From the NCBI RefSeq assembly GCF_024753565.1, contig NZ_JANTPT010000001.1, positions 310,001 to 374,000 on the forward strand: a DNA stretch of 64,000 nt, in the 5' to 3' direction. The notes below the pieces were generated by a model. The model did not search any database. It saw only the letters and a program-made list of their open reading frames with translations, and was not told the origin of the DNA. The position numbers were made by a program, and so were the translations under genes. Shown here piece after piece: positions 16,321-24,534 of the stretch. The first letter of the stretch is position 1. Every line of letters starts with the position of its first letter. This DNA comes from Mechercharimyces sp. CAU 1602 (GTDB lineage: Bacteria; Bacillota; Bacilli; Thermoactinomycetales; JANTPT01).

Positions 16321-17183
16321 TCGAAGAGTTACGAGAGAGGTTGCGTCGTATTCGACTGGATAAACCTGATGGAACGTTGTACCCGCTTGGGGGCAATAAC
16401 TACGCAGACCATTCCGGTCGTCCATTCCAAGCCAAATCACATCAGCAAATTGAAGCTGCGAAGAAGTTCTTTAACATCGGCAAGGACCGTCGCCATTTTT
16501 CGTTTACCGATATGGAGAATATTCGTGAGGTGATTGCTACGTTATCGACGGCTCATTGCGGTCACTTATTACACTTACAATGCTACATGGAGCTGTATAC
16601 GGGGTTCCTGATCCGCGAAGACAAGGAGTACATGACGTGGGACGACGCAAGAAAGGTACTCGACGTTAGTAAGCGTTCCATGACGGATTTCAAGAAGGCT
16701 ATGCTAGACAACGACATCATCGAAAGAACTGCGAATGAAGACGGAGAAGTCGTGTTGAGAGTGAATCCGCGTTATCACTTCCGCAACGAACTACCGGAGA
16801 ACAAACGTGTCATCAAGACGTTTACGAATCGACTCAAGGAGATGGCCGAAGAGCTAAAACCGCATGAAGTCGGTATGGTCTATAAACTATTGCCGTATAT
16901 TCATCAGAACACGAATACGATCTGTTCCAATCCGTTTGAACGTGATCCTGCGAAGATTGAGCAACTGAATAGCACACAGATTGCGGAGCTTATCGGTATG
17001 GAACGCGCAAAGCTATCGAGATATTTACGGTTAACTGTTAAGGATCAACACGTTTTTGCGGTCGTTAAAGTCGGGAGGAATCGTTACTACAAGTTGAATC
17101 CATGGATTTTCTATCGCAAGAACGGTAAGCCTGACGATACCTTGACAGAGATGTTCGTAGTCAAGAAGAAGAAAAATAAGTAG
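16320..17183 (+). CDS. winged-helix replication-initiator-like protein, unusual start
   Basis: About 287 residues. The central part (YMTWDDARKVLDVSKRSMTD, NDIIERTANEDGEVVLRVNP) has the winged-helix layout of firmicute Rep/RepL-like initiators and related regulators. A second HTH-like block (NSTQIAELIGMERAKLSRYL) follows. The SD AAGGAGG (16304-16310) is placed for a codon at 16317-16322, where the frame offers only CTA or ATC. The ATC at 16320 overlaps the upstream TAA, like a TAATG junction with ATC. The first canonical start, TTG at 16341, has no SD. Two 15-bp direct repeats lie just downstream, supporting a role in initiation. A regulator role is the alternative. Confidence 0.5.
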   Translation: MEELRERLRRIRLDKPDGTLYPLGGNNYADHSGRPFQAKSHQQIEAAKKFFNIGKDRRHFSFTDMENIREVIATLSTAHCGHLLHLQCYMELYTGFLIREDKEYMTWDDARKVLDVSKRSMTDFKKAMLDNDIIERTANEDGEVVLRVNPRYHFRNELPENKRVIKTFTNRLKEMAEELKPHEVGMVYKLLPYIHQNTNTICSNPFERDPAKIEQLNSTQIAELIGMERAKLSRYLRLTVKDQHVFAVVKVGRNRYYKLNPWIFYRKNGKPDDTLTEMFVVKKKKNK

Positions 17184-17215
17184 TGAATCCATACAGATAA
17201 TACCATCCACTTTCA

Positions 17216-17262
17216 ATTGTGTGCCCTTTTTTGCCGATTTACCCTTGATTGTGTGCCCTTTT
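17216..17262 (+). repeat. two 15-bp direct repeats after the Rep-like gene (iteron candidates)
   Basis: ATTGTGTGCCCTTTT occurs at 17216-17230 and 17248-17262, spaced 32 bp start to start, about three helical turns. Position next to the winged-helix gene suggests binding sites for it. Confidence 0.6.
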
Positions 17263-17411
17263 GTGCGCGTGGACTAAAAGGCTGTATCGCAGTCACAATA
17301 ATGGGTACAGCCAATTTTTACGCGAAAAAGTTCAGATTTGTTCTTTTCTTTATAGACGTTATGAAACGAAAGACCTTCGCAAACAAAGTAAACTGACGAG
17401 GAGGGGACGGA

Positions 17412-17660
17412 ATGAAGAATATAATGCCGTCATCTATTCCGCCAAGACCGGGAAGAGACGGTTTTACCGAAGAAGCTATTAGCGCAATTACACGGAAGGT
17501 AAATGGCGAAGAGGACTACTATGAACGCTTAGACAACGAATCACTACTAGATTACGCATGGGCGTTGGCTACGATATACGAATATCAAGTGGAGAATGGG
17601 ATCATTGAAGGTATTGAGGAAAAAGAAAGACACGACAAGAGGGAGTGTCCAATGACGTAG
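17412..17660 (+). CDS. hypothetical small acidic protein
   Basis: An 82-residue protein with strong SD GAGGAGGGG. It starts KNIMPSSIPPRPGRDGFTEE and is acidic and helical (YYERLDNESLLDYAWALATI). No family recognised. It lies in the early small-gene cluster after the Rep-like gene. Confidence 0.6.
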   Translation: MKNIMPSSIPPRPGRDGFTEEAISAITRKVNGEEDYYERLDNESLLDYAWALATIYEYQVENGIIEGIEEKERHDKRECPMT

Positions 17661-17729
17661 TAATAACGCATTCCGTATCGCAAAGTATAGCGCAATAAAC
17701 TAGACAAAGTATTAAGAGGAGGGTTAATC

Positions 17730-17885
17730 ATAAAAAAGTCATTAATCCAGAAATATTATGACGGAGATATTACGCTTGAAAAGTACATCAAGATATTGTC
17801 AAAGGGAGATAAAGCGAATCATACGCTAAAAGAGTCTGAACGGAGGGTAAAGAAGATACTCAAGAAAGTACGCAGTTTTGCTTAA
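17730..17885 (+). CDS. hypothetical 51-aa protein with AUA start
   Basis: GAGGAGGG at 17716-17723 is followed 6 nt later by ATA AAA AAG, opening a frame of 51 codons (KKSLIQKYYDGDITLEKYIK, ending KILKKVRSFA). There is no ATG, GTG or TTG in frame near the SD. The basic helical product looks real, with codon use like its neighbours. An ATA start would explain why it is easily missed. Two other genes of this phage (35120, 63354) show the same feature. Confidence 0.5.
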   Translation: MKKSLIQKYYDGDITLEKYIKILSKGDKANHTLKESERRVKKILKKVRSFA

Positions 17886-18140
17886 TAACCGATAGAGGCG
17901 CAAAGAACAACGAAATAAACATCTATTACTATTAAATTCTATTTATTTACAGTTCCTATCCCCATATACTTATTCGCGAGTAAGATTTAAGAGAAAGAAA
18001 AGCATGACAGGAGGGAGTGCCAATAACGTCTCCGTAACGCTAATCATGGCGCCATAAATAACGTTATTACTGTCAAGTCCTTACCTGTCCTTGACTGCGA
18101 GTAAATAAGACCGAAAGGAACAGATAAGGAGGAGTATCTA

Positions 18141-18371
18141 TTGGGAATTTTATTGCGGAGTCCATTACGCCAAGAATACCGTGACGTTCCTATTAACGCT
18201 ACAGGCGTATTCAAACCGTTTAGTCGCACTGACTCTTCCACTGCGTTAACCAGCGAAGACCTACAACGCACGATAAACAAAAACCTTACGGAAAGGAGGC
18301 GAAATCATGGCGTTAAAACGTTTAGAAGCGAAGCATTACAAAGCGTTAAGTTATCTCATTCAACCGGATAA
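18141..18371 (+). CDS. hypothetical small protein overlapping the small terminase
   Basis: TTG start with SD AAGGAGGAG 7 nt upstream; 76 residues (GILLRSPLRQEYRDVPINAT). It overlaps the next gene by 65 bp in another frame. The good SD argues for translation, but the overlap and lack of family make it uncertain. It may serve as a leader for the terminase gene. Confidence 0.4.
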   Translation: MGILLRSPLRQEYRDVPINATGVFKPFSRTDSSTALTSEDLQRTINKNLTERRRNHGVKTFRSEALQSVKLSHSTG

Positions 18372-18837
18372 TGGCGGTTTGTCTCTCGAAGAGATAGCGG
18401 AAGAATGCGGAGTAACGAGAAAGACGTTATGGGAATGGCGCAATGATGATACGTTTGACCGCGAATTTAAGAAACAGATGCGAAGGTTAGTCGGAGACAG
18501 GGCGCCTGAGTTACTGGAAGCGGGAATTACGCAAGCGTTATCGGGTAGCGGGAAGCACCTCGAATTAATGCTGAAATCGATAGGCGGTATCCTTACGGAT
18601 GAAGTCGAAATAAGCCAAAACGTGAATAGCAACGTATCCCATAACGTAGATGATATTAAGGCGCGATTGAAACGGTATAAGAAGCGTAAGGGAGATGAAG
18701 GGGGTGACGATGCAGAAGAGAGCGAAACAGAAACGGAAGTATATGAGGAGGAGGAGACGAGAGATAGCGAAGAAGATAGATATATTCAGGATAAAGACAT
18801 TGATATCGATGATTTCGAAGACGGGGAATGGGCGTAA
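18307..18837 (+). CDS. terminase small subunit with helix-turn-helix (phBC6A51 type)
   Basis: A 176-residue protein with SD AAAGGAGG. Residues 8-50 carry an HTH (YLIQPDNGGLSLEEIAEECG, TRKTLWEWRNDD) typical of phBC6A51-family small terminases. A helical oligomerisation core follows (FKKQMRRLVGDRAPELLEAG), and the tail is strongly acidic (about 125-176). It should recognise the packaging start and recruit the large subunit. The large subunit lies 6.4 kb away at 25258 beyond a cargo region; normally the two are adjacent. Confidence 0.75.
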   Translation: MALKRLEAKHYKALSYLIQPDNGGLSLEEIAEECGVTRKTLWEWRNDDTFDREFKKQMRRLVGDRAPELLEAGITQALSGSGKHLELMLKSIGGILTDEVEISQNVNSNVSHNVDDIKARLKRYKKRKGDEGGDDAEESETETEVYEEEETRDSEEDRYIQDKDIDIDDFEDGEWA

Positions 18838-19241
18838 TGGAATAGATGCGGAGGAGTGAGTAGCATAGGAATAGCGCAGTGATGGCGTATAGGTAGCGTG
18901 TTCATTTCGTAGGGGGTAGCGTTTTGAATAACGGAGGAGGGCGTTAAATTACGGTGGGAGTTACGTTTTTCATTTCGGGGGTGACACATAAATAAGTAGG
19001 GATACGGTTGATTGCGTGGGGTATCGTGGTATTACGAGGTAACGTATGTAACGTTATCGTATCGTATACACCCGCTGCACGCTTTTTACGGACGTCACCC
19101 TCGAAACTTTCCGCATCCCATTCGTTTTACCACCGTATATTTACATTTACTATACGCCATTTCATTCATTACGGAGGTCCCATCTATTATCGGGACATGG
19201 GGGTATATTGCGCAGGACATACGGTGTGGAGAGGAGGCGTA

Positions 19242-19373
19242 TTGCCATACGTACCAACGGTTACAGACGTTATGTATTACGTATATGTACGCATGGCTAC
19301 GCAGTGCATACTGATGCTTACGTTGTTATACCTGTTATCGGTATACACCAGTGTAGTCGTAGCAAGCGATTGA
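19242..19373 (+). CDS. possible small membrane peptide (43 aa)
   Basis: TTG start 5 nt after GAGGAGG. The product begins PYVPTVTDVMYYVYVRMATQ and continues with a hydrophobic helix (CILMLTLLYLLSVYTSVVVA). The frame is open further upstream, so the start is uncertain. No family recognised. Confidence 0.3.
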   Translation: MPYVPTVTDVMYYVYVRMATQCILMLTLLYLLSVYTSVVVASD

Positions 19374-19383
19374 CGTTTCGTTC

Positions 19384-19412
19384 AATGTAACAAAACTCTT
19401 TTCTGTTACATT
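19384..19412. promoter_or_regulatory. inverted repeat AATGTAACA / TGTTACATT
   Basis: Perfect 9-bp arms with an 11-nt spacer and no T run after. It is more like a protein binding site than a terminator. Confidence 0.45.
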
Positions 19413-19602
19413 CGATATTAGTCGTGATGAATAACGATACGTTGATGCAGAGAGACGAAAGGGTGACGATTCGCATACGCTATGAACCCCCCAGGCGGGG
19501 GTAGCGAAGAGGTGGCGTCTGACGTAAGTAGAATCCGCGTAATAAAAATAATGTTCGGAAGTAATCTTTACCATACGAAAGGGAGGCGTTAGGTTGGTCG
19601 GT

Positions 19603-20541
19603 CTAAAGAACGTCTTCCTTTCTGTTTTTCACTACGAAATGTGACGCTAATATACCGATAATCGTAGTGCTTGTAAACCAGCCTATGACATGTTCGATAA
19701 ATGGTATTAACGTAAATTTATTATGAATATCGAGGTTCGTTGTTTCAGGGAAAGTGAAGAATGGCTTTAGTCCGAGAAATATAATAGGTATAATGTCTTT
19801 TTCATTGTTATTGTCTTCAAGATCTTTTAGATGCTCTTTTTCGAAAATAACTAGTTTTTCTTCCTCATCATCGATGTCCATGTATTTGTGCGAGTAGTAG
19901 TAGTAAGTGCTTCCAAATGTAATGCCAGTATAGGTGAGAATCATTGCCATGATCATTATATACCAGAAGAGTTTAAACCAAATAGATTTGTCTCTTGATA
20001 GAAGGTTGATTAAAAATGCGAAAGAGTAGATGAGGATAAATACCAAGAAAATAAACTTCACCTCAAAGTCGAGTCCCTTTTTCAGAGCTTGTCCTAAAAA
20101 TACAACTGCGTAGACAGATAATATATAAAATCCGACTATGAAGTGAGATATGTAAATAAAGTACCAAATTAAGGCTAAGAAAAGTAATCCAAAGATGAAA
20201 TCGGCCAATGTATTGCTTATAAAAATTGTTAGTACTGCTATGGAGATCATCAACAGTAAATATCCATATTTAATTTTAGTTAAACGCTTGATTATTCTTA
20301 GCACTAACTCTTTAAAGTGAGGGATACGTTTTCGCACACTATCTAAGAAAGAGGTGAATCTTTTCGATAAGTCACGTAGATTCAAACTACGTACGCAAGA
20401 CCAGATACCTCGCCAACTCATGAACTGCTTTAGAACTTTTTTTATGGAGGATAACTGGTTAGGAAAGTCTTGTTGGACTTTAATAAAAATCAGGCAAATA
20501 GAAATCAAAGATAGTATCAACAAAGGTATCTTCAGGTACAA
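19603..20541 (-). CDS. multi-pass membrane protein, unknown function
   Basis: About 313 residues. The TTG at 20541 is preferred, with GAGGTGA 8-9 nt upstream; the GTG at 20553 overlaps that SD. It has an N-terminal membrane helix (YLKIPLLILSLISICLIF), a basic cytoplasmic stretch (20-85), about five more helices (90-210), a polar acidic segment (DIDDEEEKLVIFEKEHLKD) and a last helix near 285. It is AT-rich compared with the phage genes around it and on the opposite strand, so it looks like a later-acquired cargo gene. Superinfection exclusion is one possibility, unproven. Confidence 0.6.
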   Translation of the reverse strand: MYLKIPLLILSLISICLIFIKVQQDFPNQLSSIKKVLKQFMSWRGIWSCVRSLNLRDLSKRFTSFLDSVRKRIPHFKELVLRIIKRLTKIKYGYLLLMISIAVLTIFISNTLADFIFGLLFLALIWYFIYISHFIVGFYILSVYAVVFLGQALKKGLDFEVKFIFLVFILIYSFAFLINLLSRDKSIWFKLFWYIMIMAMILTYTGITFGSTYYYYSHKYMDIDDEEEKLVIFEKEHLKDLEDNNNEKDIIPIIFLGLKPFFTFPETTNLDIHNKFTLIPFIEHVIGWFTSTTIIGILASHFVVKNRKEDVL

Positions 20542-20709
20542 TTTATTATTCACCTCGCTAATTGGTATATTTTTAATATTAAACTAAATACAACCGAATG
20601 TCATGCGAAATTAACACGAAATAGAGACAGAACGCATCCGCCTCTCATCCGTATCCATATCGTCAACCAATTACTAACTTAACGCTATCCTACGCTTCCC
20701 TACGAAGCC

Positions 20710-20787
20710 TTATGTTTGCGCCAGAAGAAGACGAATGTGATATATCGCTAATTCGATAACAATCGCAATCTCACCATAAACCGTCAT
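20710..20787 (-). CDS. possible type-I-toxin-like peptide (25 aa)
   Basis: The reverse strand reads MTVYGEIAIVIELAIYHIRL followed by LLAQT. The MTVY start and short hydrophobic body resemble Bacillus holin-like toxins, and it resembles the peptide at 13377. The SD is weak, so this may be a decayed copy. Confidence 0.3.
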   Translation of the reverse strand: MTVYGEIAIVIELAIYHIRLLLAQT

Positions 20788-20896
20788 TTGTGGCTCATCT
20801 GATGCGGTTTTCGGCAAACACGCATCCCCGCAAGTAATTCATATTTATGGTAATGGTAATATAGCTGGTAAGCAGATATCATAAGGTGATTTAACA

Positions 20897-21187
20897 TTGG
20901 AGAAGCCTATAACGGAGAAAAAGAAGATGATAGAAAAGTTTTACAAAATATCGACACCCATTGTAGCCTTTATTGCGTTCATTATGACGGTTAAGACTGA
21001 TAATGATATATGGATGATGGCTATGTTTGCGTATATTACTGGGGTGGCAACGATAGTGAGCGTTATGGATTTCATAGAGACCAGAAAAGAGAGCGGAAAG
21101 TTAAAAATAGCGAGTGGCTTATTTACAATCACTTTTGTCGCGAGTGCTTTTGTTTATTGCATTGTGAATATGCTTTTTCGTTCATGA
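20897..21187 (+). CDS. small two- or three-helix membrane protein
   Basis: A 96-residue protein, TTG start with SD AAGGTGAT. A charged N-terminus (EKPITEKKKMIEKFYK) precedes three hydrophobic segments (STPIVAFIAFIMTV, WMMAMFAYITGVATIVSVMD, GLFTITFVASAFVYCIVNM). It has its own terminator. No family recognised. It is part of the cargo region between the terminase genes. Confidence 0.6.
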   Translation: MEKPITEKKKMIEKFYKISTPIVAFIAFIMTVKTDNDIWMMAMFAYITGVATIVSVMDFIETRKESGKLKIASGLFTITFVASAFVYCIVNMLFRS

Positions 21188-21193
21188 GTTAGG

Positions 21194-21220
21194 AGGCATC
21201 TCATAGCGGATGCCTTTTTC
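21194..21220 (+). terminator. intrinsic terminator
   Basis: GGCATC and GATGCC pair around TCATAGCG and are followed by TTTTTC, 7 bp after the membrane protein gene. Confidence 0.8.
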
Positions 21221-21274
21221 TTTCGCCTAAACTAAAACGAAAGCGAGGCGCTTAAATCGAAATACTTACGAAAA

Positions 21275-21820
21275 CTGAATTGCCTTATCTTCGGCCATGA
21301 CTTAGAGTACATCAACATCAATGGCCGCGTTAGTAAACATGTATGTTGGAATTGCGGTCATGTAGGCAATGTTGTTTATTCAAGCGAAGCATCGCCGCAA
21401 GAAATCGAATTTGGAGAAGATCTATATACTATGGATTGGGAAGAATTCGAAGCGAAACACGGCAAGGTGGAGGTTACCCCGGAGAATGGATGTGATCACT
21501 TGAACCGTAAAACATCCGTCTCCCTCGACGGTAAACAATTCGCCAAGTACCGCCAAATACCCGTCACCATCGAAGCCTATCAAACCGACGAAGAAGTCGA
21601 AATCGAAACGCTAGAAGGCGTCATGAAAGCAAATAAAGGCGATTGGATTATTCGCGGAGTCAAAGGCGAATTGTATACATGTAAGCCAGATGTGTTTGCG
21701 ATGACTTACGAAAAGGAGGCGTCAAATGAATATTGTAACCGAGCCGACTGCCCCACATCTCTCCGAAACAGAAACGAAACGCCTACGTTTGGTAGGCGCG
21801 AAGGGAAGGGAGTTGCGTAA
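21275..21820 (+). CDS. DUF1660-like zinc ribbon joined to a conserved phage domain, start unclear
   Basis: The frame is open from 21238. Its first part reads LNCLIFGHDLEYININ and then CWNCGHVGNV, the pattern of small DUF1660-type phage proteins with paired cysteines. The second part has PVTIEAYQTDEEVEIETLEG and ANKGDWIIRGVKGELYTCKP, a domain common in siphovirus proteins. Only CTG (21275) or the much later ATG at 21431 is available, and neither has an SD. The gene may have lost its 5' end, or use a rare start. It overlaps the next gene by 95 bp, but the conserved domain ends before the overlap. Confidence 0.5.
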   Translation: MNCLIFGHDLEYININGRVSKHVCWNCGHVGNVVYSSEASPQEIEFGEDLYTMDWEEFEAKHGKVEVTPENGCDHLNRKTSVSLDGKQFAKYRQIPVTIEAYQTDEEVEIETLEGVMKANKGDWIIRGVKGELYTCKPDVFAMTYEKEASNEYCNRADCPTSLRNRNETPTFGRREGKGVA

Positions 21821-21983
21821 TCTATACCGTAAGGCAATCGAAAGGTACAACGAAGAGGCTTCTTTTAGAAATTTGAAGCGGATGGAGAAGGCGAGGAGGC
21901 GGTATGAGCGTCATATGAAAGATAATGCTATAAACCGCCATACTGAAATTGAGCTGGGGACGGCAGGGAAAGAAATACTTTAA
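21726..21983 (+). CDS. hypothetical basic helical protein
   Basis: An 85-residue protein with SD AAAGGAGG. Highly charged helix (RRRYERHMKDN, NLYRKAIERYNEEASFRNLK). No family recognised. It sits in the small-gene cluster upstream of the toxin cassette. Confidence 0.55.
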   Translation: MNIVTEPTAPHLSETETKRLRLVGAKGRELRNLYRKAIERYNEEASFRNLKRMEKARRRYERHMKDNAINRHTEIELGTAGKEIL

Positions 21984-22007
21984 TACTATAAAGGGAGATG
22001 ATGCGAA

Positions 22008-22424
22008 ATGAGTAAGCTAAACGAAATCGAAATCAATGCAAAAGTATCCGTCAATACTGACGAAGCTGTGCGGGAATTAAACGAATTGGAACAGAAAATC
22101 GTGGATATGGGATTACGTTTAAAAGAAATCTTCGCACCAATTAGTGAAAAGTATGGGCCAGGTTTCTTTGGCGAGGACGACTACGACGATGAAGACGAAT
22201 CCGAGACGATATTCCAAACAGGAGACTTTGCCGAGATCGATGGCGAGATGTACTACGTCATTGTAGCGGATGAAGAAAATGCGGTTCTAGGGCGTTATAA
22301 AATACTACCGGACGATTGGGCATATGCTTGCGAAAATGCTAGCGTTTACTCGAATCGAATGGACATGATTGATTCCGTTGTGGGACTAGAATGGATTCAG
22401 CGTGACGGAGAGCAGATACACTAA
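22008..22424 (+). CDS. hypothetical phage protein
   Basis: A 138-residue acidic protein starting SKLNEIEINAKVSVNTDEAV, with a helix (VRELNELEQKIVDMGLRLKE), an acidic linker (FGEDDYDDEDESE) and a beta-rich second half (GDFAEIDGEMYYVIVADEEN). SD GGGAGATGATG. No family recognised. Confidence 0.6.
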   Translation: MSKLNEIEINAKVSVNTDEAVRELNELEQKIVDMGLRLKEIFAPISEKYGPGFFGEDDYDDEDESETIFQTGDFAEIDGEMYYVIVADEENAVLGRYKILPDDWAYACENASVYSNRMDMIDSVVGLEWIQRDGEQIH

Positions 22425-22586
22425 GTGAGTTATTACGTACTTAGACGAAATCTACACCGTCTCTAACGAATGAAAATTACGAATAGACGCAATCATATCA
22501 AACGAATACGAACCGTTCTTAGAATCGATTTAATTAGCCGTTTTCTGAAAAACACTTGAAACTCTCTTTCCTGATCTACCAACAAA

Positions 22587-22595
22587 TGCTATAAT
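22587..22595 (+). promoter_or_regulatory. extended -10 promoter element before the toxin gene
   Basis: TGCTATAAT, a TGn-extended consensus -10, lies 44 nt before the toxin start. No good -35 is seen at the normal distance. Confidence 0.5.
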
Positions 22596-22638
22596 GCTAG
22601 TGTTAAAGGGTGGATAAGGAACGGGAGGGATTCAGTTA

Positions 22639-24060
22639 TTGGGGAAACTTTTCAGTAGGTTGCGACAGGTTTTTACGAGTCAAAAGGGAGCGCCTACCGT
22701 TGAATATGTCGTTATCCTAGCCGCAGGAGTTCTTTTCGCAGGAATTTTAGTATCTGTGATGAACAGTGAACCGGTAAAAGAAGAGCTTGCACAGACAATT
22801 GACTGTCACATTCAGTCGATTGGAGACGAAGAATTAGATCCAGAATGTAACGGAAAAAACGAGATATCGCAAGCATCTGCACCTAAAGCGAAACAGAAGG
22901 GTAAGCAAGATACGGAAGAAGACGAGGGGTTTTTTAGCTCTCTTTGGGAAGATGTAAAAGATGCCGGTAGTGACATTGCAGAGGGAGCCGAAAACTTTTG
23001 GGAGGATACAAAGGAAGTTGCTTCAGAAGTTTGGGGAGGAACGAAAGAAGTCGCCTCTGACGTGTGGGAATGGGCGAAAGAGAATAAAGAGTACATTTTC
23101 GCAGGTTTAACGATTGTCGCTGGCGTTGCACTAATTGTTTCAGGAGTAGGAGTTGGCCTTGGGGCCGCTATATTGATAGGGGCAGCAGTTGGAGGCGGAA
23201 TAACGTACTTCACTGGTGGAGATGCCAAAGATATTGCTCGTGATATGGCGTTTGGTGGAATTACGGGGATTATAGGTGGCGGAATTGGAGCGGTAGCGTC
23301 ACGTGGAGCTATGGCAGCAGCTACACGATTTGGTACGAGTGCTATAGGGCGAAAGCTCATTCCAGGACTTGCTGGCGGATTAGCTGGCGGGGGAACAGAG
23401 AGCCTAGCCGATGATGCCTTGCGTGGAAAGGAGTTCGATTGGAAAAAAGCGGTTATTAGTGCCGCCACTGCCGGAGGAGTACTTCTCGGTGCATTTGGCG
23501 GGAGTCAGATATTAGGCGCTGTTGACGAGTTTGGGCCGATGGCAGGGCAGAAATTGGCGAAAGAAGCCGATGAAGCTACTGTTGCAACGGCAAAGCCAAA
23601 GATCGAGACTTACACCAAAACAGAAAAGGGTAAGACAAGGCGGTACATGAAATCGACAGATGGGCGTGAGATCAAGCTAAGGAACGGTCATTTAGCTGGA
23701 CAGACACATCCTAAAACAGGAGTTCCATTTGATAAAAACGGTTTCCCTGATTTTAATGAATGGAAAGTTGGTTCTGACGTAAGGATTGATAATTCCCTTT
23801 ATCTTGCGGACGATAAAACTCAGTTCAAAGAGGCTACCAAACAATTAAAAGAACAAATCAAAAAAAACCCTGATTTAAAGAAGCAGTTTACAGCTGAACA
23901 GCTTGAAGCGATTCAAAAGGTGAAAGACAAAATACCCAAATATACTTGGCACCACAATCAAGAAGAAGGTATATTACAATTGATCCCTTATAGTGTCCAT
24001 TCAAGAACAGGTCACACAGGGGGACGAGATATTTGGGGCGGGGGAAATTCCTATAGGTAG
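22639..24060 (+). CDS. polymorphic toxin with pilin-like leader and WHH nuclease domain
   Basis: A 473-residue protein, TTG start behind GGGAGGG. Residues 17-42 (KGAPTVEYVVILAAGVLFAG) resemble the class III prepilin leader of Flp/TadE pilins rather than a normal signal peptide. Acidic, Trp-rich helical repeats follow (WEDTKEVASEVWGGTKEVAS), then Gly-zipper hydrophobic regions (about 153-300) and the conserved segment KEFDWKKA. A pre-toxin motif follows (LAGQTHPKTGVPFDKNGFPD). The C-terminus has YTWHHNQEEGILQLIP and HTGGRDIWGGG, the WHH HNH/Endo VII nuclease signature. It would be a DNase toxin exported or displayed by the lysogen. A SUKH immunity gene follows. It shares middle and C-terminal layout with 9475-11034. 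Confidence 0.8.
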   Translation: MGKLFSRLRQVFTSQKGAPTVEYVVILAAGVLFAGILVSVMNSEPVKEELAQTIDCHIQSIGDEELDPECNGKNEISQASAPKAKQKGKQDTEEDEGFFSSLWEDVKDAGSDIAEGAENFWEDTKEVASEVWGGTKEVASDVWEWAKENKEYIFAGLTIVAGVALIVSGVGVGLGAAILIGAAVGGGITYFTGGDAKDIARDMAFGGITGIIGGGIGAVASRGAMAAATRFGTSAIGRKLIPGLAGGLAGGGTESLADDALRGKEFDWKKAVISAATAGGVLLGAFGGSQILGAVDEFGPMAGQKLAKEADEATVATAKPKIETYTKTEKGKTRRYMKSTDGREIKLRNGHLAGQTHPKTGVPFDKNGFPDFNEWKVGSDVRIDNSLYLADDKTQFKEATKQLKEQIKKNPDLKKQFTAEQLEAIQKVKDKIPKYTWHHNQEEGILQLIPYSVHSRTGHTGGRDIWGGGNSYR

Positions 24061-24069
24061 GTGAACTAG

Positions 24070-24528
24070 ATGAAATGGGAGTATGTAAAGCCGATTGATG
24101 AACAAAAAATAAAGGAAATTGAGAGTGAATTAAAAGTAAAATTCCCGAAGGCGTTTGTTAGCTGTGTTCGGGATAACAATGGCGGACGTCCAGAGACTCA
24201 TACAGTATATGATTTGGGTCGTCGTAAAGGCAAAGTATTTGGTGAGTTATTTGATTTTTATTGGACAGATGATGGTCTATCTATTATCGAAGCTCACGAG
24301 ATATCGATCGACGAAAATGAGCTACCTGAAGAGATAATTCCTTTTGGAATTGATCCCGCTGGCGACTTTTTTTGCTTTGATTATCGTCATTTAATAAACG
24401 ATGAGCCTATTGTGGTTTTATATAATCATGATCGTGAGTATGATCCTGGAGATGAGGGAGACAGTCTAACGAAAATAGCAGATTCGTTTTCGGACTTTCT
24501 CTCAATGCTCTATGAACCGGAAGAATAA
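24070..24528 (+). CDS. SMI1/KNR4 (SUKH) family immunity protein
   Basis: A 152-residue acidic cytoplasmic protein starting 9 bp after the toxin gene. Typical SUKH features: IKEIESELKVKFPKAFVSCV at the N-terminus, IIPFGIDPAGDFFCFDYR in the centre, and a C-terminal FSDFLSMLYEPEE helix. Proteins of this superfamily neutralise nuclease toxins, including WHH types, by binding them. It protects the lysogen from its own toxin or its siblings' toxin. It belongs to a different family from the immunity genes at 11047-13274. Confidence 0.85.
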   Translation: MKWEYVKPIDEQKIKEIESELKVKFPKAFVSCVRDNNGGRPETHTVYDLGRRKGKVFGELFDFYWTDDGLSIIEAHEISIDENELPEEIIPFGIDPAGDFFCFDYRHLINDEPIVVLYNHDREYDPGDEGDSLTKIADSFSDFLSMLYEPEE

Positions 24529-24534
24529 TTTTTA

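Larger units (their letters stand above)
18838..19602. other. unassigned 765-bp region after the small terminase
   Basis: Many short frames are open, none clearly coding. The DNA is unusually rich in TACG, CGTA and TTACG words. It holds several SD-like GGAGG runs (about 18852, 18942, 19172, 19232), each followed by short frames, and GC-rich hairpins such as ACCCCCCAGGCGGGGGT (19487-19503). Being next to the small terminase gene, it is a candidate for the packaging (cos or pac) region. Confidence 0.35.

Noticed and set aside
17249-17482. 77-codon frame overlapping the gene at 17412
   Set aside because: No SD; composition unlike protein; the 17412 frame has a strong SD.
22812-23468. 218-codon reverse-strand frame
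   Set aside because: Shadow of the toxin gene; Pro/Ser/Ala-rich text without SD is the complement of Gly/Ala-rich coding DNA.
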